From Bacteroidales bacterium (GTDB lineage Bacteria; Bacteroidota; Bacteroidia; Bacteroidales; F082), in NCBI GenBank assembly GCA_017508895.1, contig JAFWRA010000015.1:1-17871 (forward strand): 17,871 nt of DNA, written 5' to 3'. The notes under the pieces were generated by a model, which saw only the letters and a list, made by a program, of their open reading frames with translations, was not told the origin of the DNA and ran no database searches. Shown here piece after piece: positions 14,256-17,871 of the stretch; positions within the stretch are counted from its first letter, which is position 1; every line of letters starts with the position of its first letter. The position numbers and the translations under genes are program-made.

Positions 14256-15983
14256 ATGAAAAGACACATCCTAATAGCAATCCTGACCCTAGTGGCTCTC
14301 ACCGCCGCTGCCCAGCACGATGAACAAGTCACCGTGGAAGGCAAATACCGTCCCAAGGTAAACAAAGTCAACAAATTGGTGTTGCAGCCAGAAACACCAC
14401 AACCCTCCTACGAATTTCCCAGCTCTGAGGTCAACCCGAAAGAGGCTAAGCAAAAGTTCGCCCTCGACTTGGAGAAAATTGCTCCAACAGCCTTTACAGC
14501 AAAGGATGACAAACTTGTCATCCCGACCAAGAACTTCATCATGGCGGGCGCCGGAACACGGCTATCACCGCTATTCCTCTATAAGCACAATTCCATGCTA
14601 ACTAAGACATTGGGGCTCGGCGTAGGCATCAAACACAATTCGTCGTGGCTCAATATCAAAGACTATGCACCTTCGAGCTATATGAACAATGACTTCGAAA
14701 TCAACCTCACTACGAGCAAGTTCGACGGCCTACAACTCGATGGAGGCGTGTATTACAATAACGACATGTACCATTACTATGGGATCAATCTTTTGGAAAC
14801 ACCGTTGACCGAGGAACAGCTTGAGGTTTATGCCTCGAAAATCACATACAATAAGGTGGGTGGACACTTGGGCTTGGCTTCTACTACCACCCGTGTCGGA
14901 GAGTTGAGTCACGCAGCCAAATTGGATTATTTCTATTTGTTTAACAGAGAGCACGCTATTGATTTTGGGTATTCACTCGGTTATGCTAACAACTTCTGGG
15001 GCGACAAGAGCCATCCCCAAAACATCGGCATTGACTTAGGATTCCAATATGACTATTGCCTGGGACAAGAAGACAAACTTTTTGTTGTCGACCGTATCAT
15101 GTTCAAAGTTAATCCCTTCTTTGAGATGAGTGATGAGTTCTTCCGTCTGCATCTCGGCGTTCGCTTGGATGGTGCCACACGCGATTCGGATGACGACAAG
15201 TTCCTCGCCGTTCGCCCTGATTTGAGTGGCAGTTTGTTTGTTTTGGATAAGAAGCTGGAATTTTATGCAGGATTGAATGGTGGTCGTAAGTTGTTGCGTT
15301 TCAGTGATGTGATTGGTGATAACCCGTTCGTTTCGCCCTACATCAATCCTTCGTTGTGCGTACAGAATGTTAAGCTCGGTTTCGATGGAGGTGTCCGTAC
15401 CAATATTATGGAGACTGTTGATTTGCATTTGGGCGTGCGTTATCGTCACACGGACAAAGACCCGCTTTATGTGTATCATATTCCCGATGCCGATCTTCTT
15501 CCTTCGGGATTGGATCCGGTTCTGAACACTTTTGACCTCGTTTACGATGAGACTCAATTGGTGACGATCATGACCAATGCCCGAGTCAAGATGCGCAATA
15601 GTCTCACCATCGATTTGGGATTTGCCTACAACAGTTGTAAACCGGCCATGGAAGAATACGCTTGGTATCGACCCACAACGGAAGGAAAACTGAAACTAAC
15701 TTATGACTTCAACAATCAGTTATCTTTCAACACGGCATTCCTTTATCAAGGTGGGCGCTATGCCAAGGTATGGGATGGCGTGGTCGATTGGCAGAACTTC
15801 AATTTCAAAGCCGAAAAACTTAAAGATGTCTTCGACCTCAGTATCGGTGCGGATTATAAAGTGAACGACCAAATTACAGCTTTTGCGCTGATTGACAATG
15901 TGGCACACCAAAAATACCAATTGTTCTACAACTATCCGGTTACGGGCATACAATTCTTCGCGGGTGTGAAGCTTAGATTTTAA
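14256..15983 (+). CDS. Outer-membrane beta-barrel protein, TonB-receptor-like without a plug
   Basis: 575 residues with a signal peptide (1-20, ending TAAAQ). A short charged N-terminal segment follows (VTVEGKYRPKVNKVNKLVLQ), then beta-strand-rich sequence from about residue 95 to the end. The terminal part, with LIDNVAHQKYQLFYNYPVTGIQFF, resembles the last strands of TonB-dependent receptors (usually Y-x-x-x-x-GYPxxGR) and ends in LRF, a typical barrel-assembly signal. There is no room for, and no sign of, a plug domain or a carboxypeptidase-like domain, so it is probably not an active siderophore-type transporter. It follows the large TPR gene in the same direction across a 140-bp repeat-filled gap and is probably its functional partner. 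A terminator hairpin stands 15 nt after its stop. The function remains unknown. Confidence 0.8.
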   Translation: MKRHILIAILTLVALTAAAQHDEQVTVEGKYRPKVNKVNKLVLQPETPQPSYEFPSSEVNPKEAKQKFALDLEKIAPTAFTAKDDKLVIPTKNFIMAGAGTRLSPLFLYKHNSMLTKTLGLGVGIKHNSSWLNIKDYAPSSYMNNDFEINLTTSKFDGLQLDGGVYYNNDMYHYYGINLLETPLTEEQLEVYASKITYNKVGGHLGLASTTTRVGELSHAAKLDYFYLFNREHAIDFGYSLGYANNFWGDKSHPQNIGIDLGFQYDYCLGQEDKLFVVDRIMFKVNPFFEMSDEFFRLHLGVRLDGATRDSDDDKFLAVRPDLSGSLFVLDKKLEFYAGLNGGRKLLRFSDVIGDNPFVSPYINPSLCVQNVKLGFDGGVRTNIMETVDLHLGVRYRHTDKDPLYVYHIPDADLLPSGLDPVLNTFDLVYDETQLVTIMTNARVKMRNSLTIDLGFAYNSCKPAMEEYAWYRPTTEGKLKLTYDFNNQLSFNTAFLYQGGRYAKVWDGVVDWQNFNFKAEKLKDVFDLSIGADYKVNDQITAFALIDNVAHQKYQLFYNYPVTGIQFFAGVKLRF

Positions 15984-15997
15984 CCGAGACCCTAAAG

Positions 15998-16033
15998 AAA
16001 ACGCCAATCGATTCAGACCGGTTGGCGTTTTTT
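15998..16033. terminator. Intrinsic terminator after the barrel gene
   Basis: AAAACGCCAA (15998-16007) pairs with TTGGCGTTTT (16022-16031), followed by more T residues. It lies between two convergent stops (15983 and 16058). Because the upstream arm is preceded by A residues, the minus-strand copy also ends in a short T-run and can stop the DUF4301 transcript. Confidence 0.88.
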
Positions 16034-16057
16034 GTGTTCTACTGAAGAGTTGACTTG

Positions 16058-17569
16058 TTAGCAATGCATTGGTTTCAGCAGGTCGTTCACCGTCTTCACG
16101 GGATTGAAGGTCTCGATGGGTACTTCGACGAATATGGTAATCCAATCAGCCATGGCGCCATTCCAAAGGCCAGGCAACTCAAGAGCTTTCAGTTCGCGGC
16201 CATCCTTCGACTTGTTGGAGATGAAACCTGTGCTCGGGTCGACATAGTCTGTCAGGTTAAAGGCCTCGCCTTGGTAGTTCCAGCAGCCGCACACTAGGTC
16301 GACGGGGTTGAAGTGGGTTGAGCCTTGGAAGATGGCTTCTTGCTGTGGATTCTTGTGGTCGATTTGCGAAGACTCGATGATCTGCAGCGACACCTCGTCG
16401 TCCATGTTCTTCACCCAGAAAGGACCGCCACCAGGCTCACCTTCGTTCTTCACCATGCCGCAGATGCGCATAGGACGGTTGAGTTTGTTATAGAGGTAGT
16501 CAATTTTCTCGATGTCGTTGTATTTGTTTACGAAGTCGGGAATGTCAATCATCAGATCCTCTTTGGCGAAGCGTATTGCCTCGTCCAATTCCTCGGCAGA
16601 GACGGCACCTTGGTCTAAGATCTCGAGGTAGTCGAAGGTGCGTTGCTGCAGGTGGAGTAGGAGGCCTGCCAATACCTTTTTATATACGATGGTGGTCTGC
16701 GCCTTGGTCTCGGGCACGATGTTGTCAATGTTCTTGATGAAGACGATCTCCTCGCCGAGGTCGTTGAGGTTCTCGATAAGGGCGCCATGGCCGCCGGGAC
16801 GGAACAGGATCTTGCCGTTGGCCTCGCGGAATAGCTCGCCGTTGGCGTCGATGGCCACGGTGTCGGTGGAAGGCTTCTGGCATGAGTAGGTGATGTCGTA
16901 ACGCACGCCGTATTTCTTTTCGTAATCCGCTTTCAATGCGTCGACGGTCTTCTTGAACGGCTCCTCGTGTTCGGGTGAGACGGTGAAGTGCAACCGAGCC
17001 AGGCCTTCGTTGTCGGTGGCATAGCGGGCGGCTTCCACCAGGTGCTCTTCCAAAGCGAGGCGGTTGAATCCGTCATAATGGTGGAACTTCAGCAAGGCTT
17101 TGGGTAGTTTGCCGTAGTTCAGGCCTTCTTCCAGAAGCAGGGCTTTCACGATGTCCACCTTGCGGCCTTGCTGCAGCAGGCTGTCGATGTCGGTACCATA
17201 GAGGCGTTTCACGGCAGCGTTGAGGTCGTCGAAGAAGGCGAAGTTATGGATATGGGCAAAGAATATCTCCGTAAACTTGCTGTCTTCGCCTGTTTCGATG
17301 AACGAGAAGAGGTCTTTGAACATACGCGAGGCTGCACCTGAAGCAGGCACAAACTTCGTAAACTGGTAGAACTCTTTGTCAGCGTCGAAAATAGCGGTCA
17401 TCATGTTCACCTGTTCTTCGTCCATGCGCAGAATGCCATCTCCAAGGGTGGCGGGACGCATCAGTTGGACATATTGTGTACCTCTTTTCAGTTGTGCGAC
17501 TTGGTTTATTACTTGATTTTCAGTGATGTTTCTTTCTGAAAGCTGTTGAAGGTCTTTTTCTGTAAGCAT
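16058..17569 (-). CDS. DUF4301 family protein, nucleotidyltransferase-like
   Basis: 503 residues from the ATG at 17569 (start MLTEKDLQQLSERNI). A longer in-frame version would need a TTG at 17593, which overlaps the predicted -7 element, so the ATG is preferred. The protein is soluble with no signal or membrane segment. FVPASGAASRMFKDL (73-87) resembles the glycine-rich N-terminal loop of sugar nucleotidyltransferases, and FRPGGHGALIENLN (256-269) resembles the substrate loop of UDP-sugar pyrophosphorylases. CGMVKNEGEPGGGPFWVK and GLWNGAMADW are further conserved-looking blocks. DUF4301 is essentially a Bacteroidota family with no established reaction known to me; a nucleotide-sugar role is inferred from these loops only. 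It stands alone, convergent to the barrel gene and divergent from the tRNA genes. Confidence 0.85.
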   Translation of the reverse strand: MLTEKDLQQLSERNITENQVINQVAQLKRGTQYVQLMRPATLGDGILRMDEEQVNMMTAIFDADKEFYQFTKFVPASGAASRMFKDLFSFIETGEDSKFTEIFFAHIHNFAFFDDLNAAVKRLYGTDIDSLLQQGRKVDIVKALLLEEGLNYGKLPKALLKFHHYDGFNRLALEEHLVEAARYATDNEGLARLHFTVSPEHEEPFKKTVDALKADYEKKYGVRYDITYSCQKPSTDTVAIDANGELFREANGKILFRPGGHGALIENLNDLGEEIVFIKNIDNIVPETKAQTTIVYKKVLAGLLLHLQQRTFDYLEILDQGAVSAEELDEAIRFAKEDLMIDIPDFVNKYNDIEKIDYLYNKLNRPMRICGMVKNEGEPGGGPFWVKNMDDEVSLQIIESSQIDHKNPQQEAIFQGSTHFNPVDLVCGCWNYQGEAFNLTDYVDPSTGFISNKSKDGRELKALELPGLWNGAMADWITIFVEVPIETFNPVKTVNDLLKPMHC

Positions 17570-17590
17570 AATTGTAGGTTTTAAACGCTT

Positions 17591-17598
17591 CAAAAATA
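17591..17598 (-). promoter_or_regulatory. Promoter -7 element for the DUF4301 gene
   Basis: The minus strand reads TATTTTTG, a full match to TAnnTTTG, 21 nt before the ATG at 17569. No TTTG is seen at the usual 19-21 nt upstream; one lies 15 nt away. The leader would be short. Confidence 0.5.
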
Positions 17599-17671
17599 AG
17601 AAATTAAGTAATGCAAAGAAAAAAAATAGAGAAAAATTTTCTCAAAGTGGGTGTAACATTGAAAAAAGTTG

Positions 17672-17679
17672 TATCTTTG
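17672..17679 (+). promoter_or_regulatory. Promoter -7 element for the tRNA-Leu pair
   Basis: TATCTTTG is a full match to the Bacteroidota -7 consensus and lies 13 nt before the first tRNA, preceded by a TTGAAAAAAGTTG stretch. The -33 element is weak. Confidence 0.65.
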
Positions 17680-17692
17680 CAGCCGATTTCAA

Positions 17693-17776
17693 GCCCAGGT
17701 GGTGAAATTGGTAGACACGCCACTTTGAGGGGGTGGTGCCGATTACGGCATGCAAGTTCGACTCTTGTCCTGGGCA
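17693..17776 (+). tRNA. tRNA-Leu (anticodon GAG)
   Basis: The acceptor arms GCCCAGG (17693-17699) and CCTGGGC (17769-17775) pair fully, with discriminator A17776. The D-arm region reads GGTGAAATTGGTAGACAC, the anticodon loop TTGAGGG gives GAG, and the long variable arm has the stem GCCG-ATTA-CGGC. The T-loop is GTTCGAC. The class II shape with a long variable arm fits leucine. No CCA is encoded. Confidence 0.95.
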
Positions 17777-17786
17777 CTGATTCCAA

Positions 17787-17868
17787 GCCCCGATGGCGGA
17801 ATTGGTAGACGCGTACGTTTCAGGTGCGTATATCGAGAGGTGTGCAGGTTCGACTCCTGTTCGGGGCA
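17787..17868 (+). tRNA. tRNA-Leu (anticodon CAG)
   Basis: The acceptor arms GCCCCGA (17787-17793) and TCGGGGC (17861-17867) pair fully, with discriminator A17868. The D-arm reads TGGCGGAATTGGTAGACGCG, the anticodon stem TACGT/GCGTA encloses loop TTCAGGT with anticodon CAG, and a medium variable arm precedes the T-arm with GTTCGAC. It lies 10 nt after the GAG tRNA and is likely co-transcribed. The discriminator is followed by CCC, so a full CCA is not encoded. Confidence 0.95.
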
Positions 17869-17871
17869 CCC

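Overview
The window looks like chromosome of a Bacteroidota species, most likely order Bacteroidales. The evidence is the A-rich leaders, several TAnnTTTG-type -7 promoter elements, a C-terminal type IX secretion (T9SS) sorting domain, and families largely seen in this phylum (DUF4465, DUF4301, a CcsA with an N-terminal ResB part, a long TPR protein followed by a plug-less TonB-receptor-like barrel). A visible T9SS cargo argues against a typical gut Bacteroides and for a Prevotella/Porphyromonas-like or uncultured Bacteroidales lineage. The exact genus cannot be read from the sequence.

Left region (1-5138), the most interesting part: two large secreted surface proteins are transcribed divergently from a 669-bp intergenic region. 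The leftward gene (partial at the window edge) carries fibronectin type III and cleaved-adhesin-like domains. The rightward gene carries a DUF4465 domain, three 99-residue Ig/cadherin-like repeats and a T9SS tail. Each leader contains its own cobalamin (B12) riboswitch, and the two riboswitches sit back to back. Together they look like a B12-responsive cell-surface module, probably for cobamide capture. No BtuB, BtuG or corrinoid transporter gene is visible inside the window.

Middle region (5202-10701), all on the minus strand: a porin-like outer-membrane barrel, an imelysin lipoprotein and a di-heme (two CxxCH) DUF1111 lipoprotein form a tight operon. After a gap holding two palindromic repeat elements comes a System II cytochrome c maturation protein (ResB/CcsA type), which could supply the heme attachment the di-heme protein needs. 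The set resembles an envelope iron/redox module.

Right region (11065-17871): a 1016-residue periplasmic TPR protein is followed, after a 140-bp gap with two copies of a GCCCCGTAGGGGC repeat, by a 575-residue outer-membrane barrel protein. A convergent DUF4301 gene comes next, separated from the barrel gene by a terminator hairpin. The window ends with two tandem tRNA-Leu genes (GAG and CAG) behind their own promoter element.

No CRISPR array, insertion sequence, integrase or phage gene was seen.
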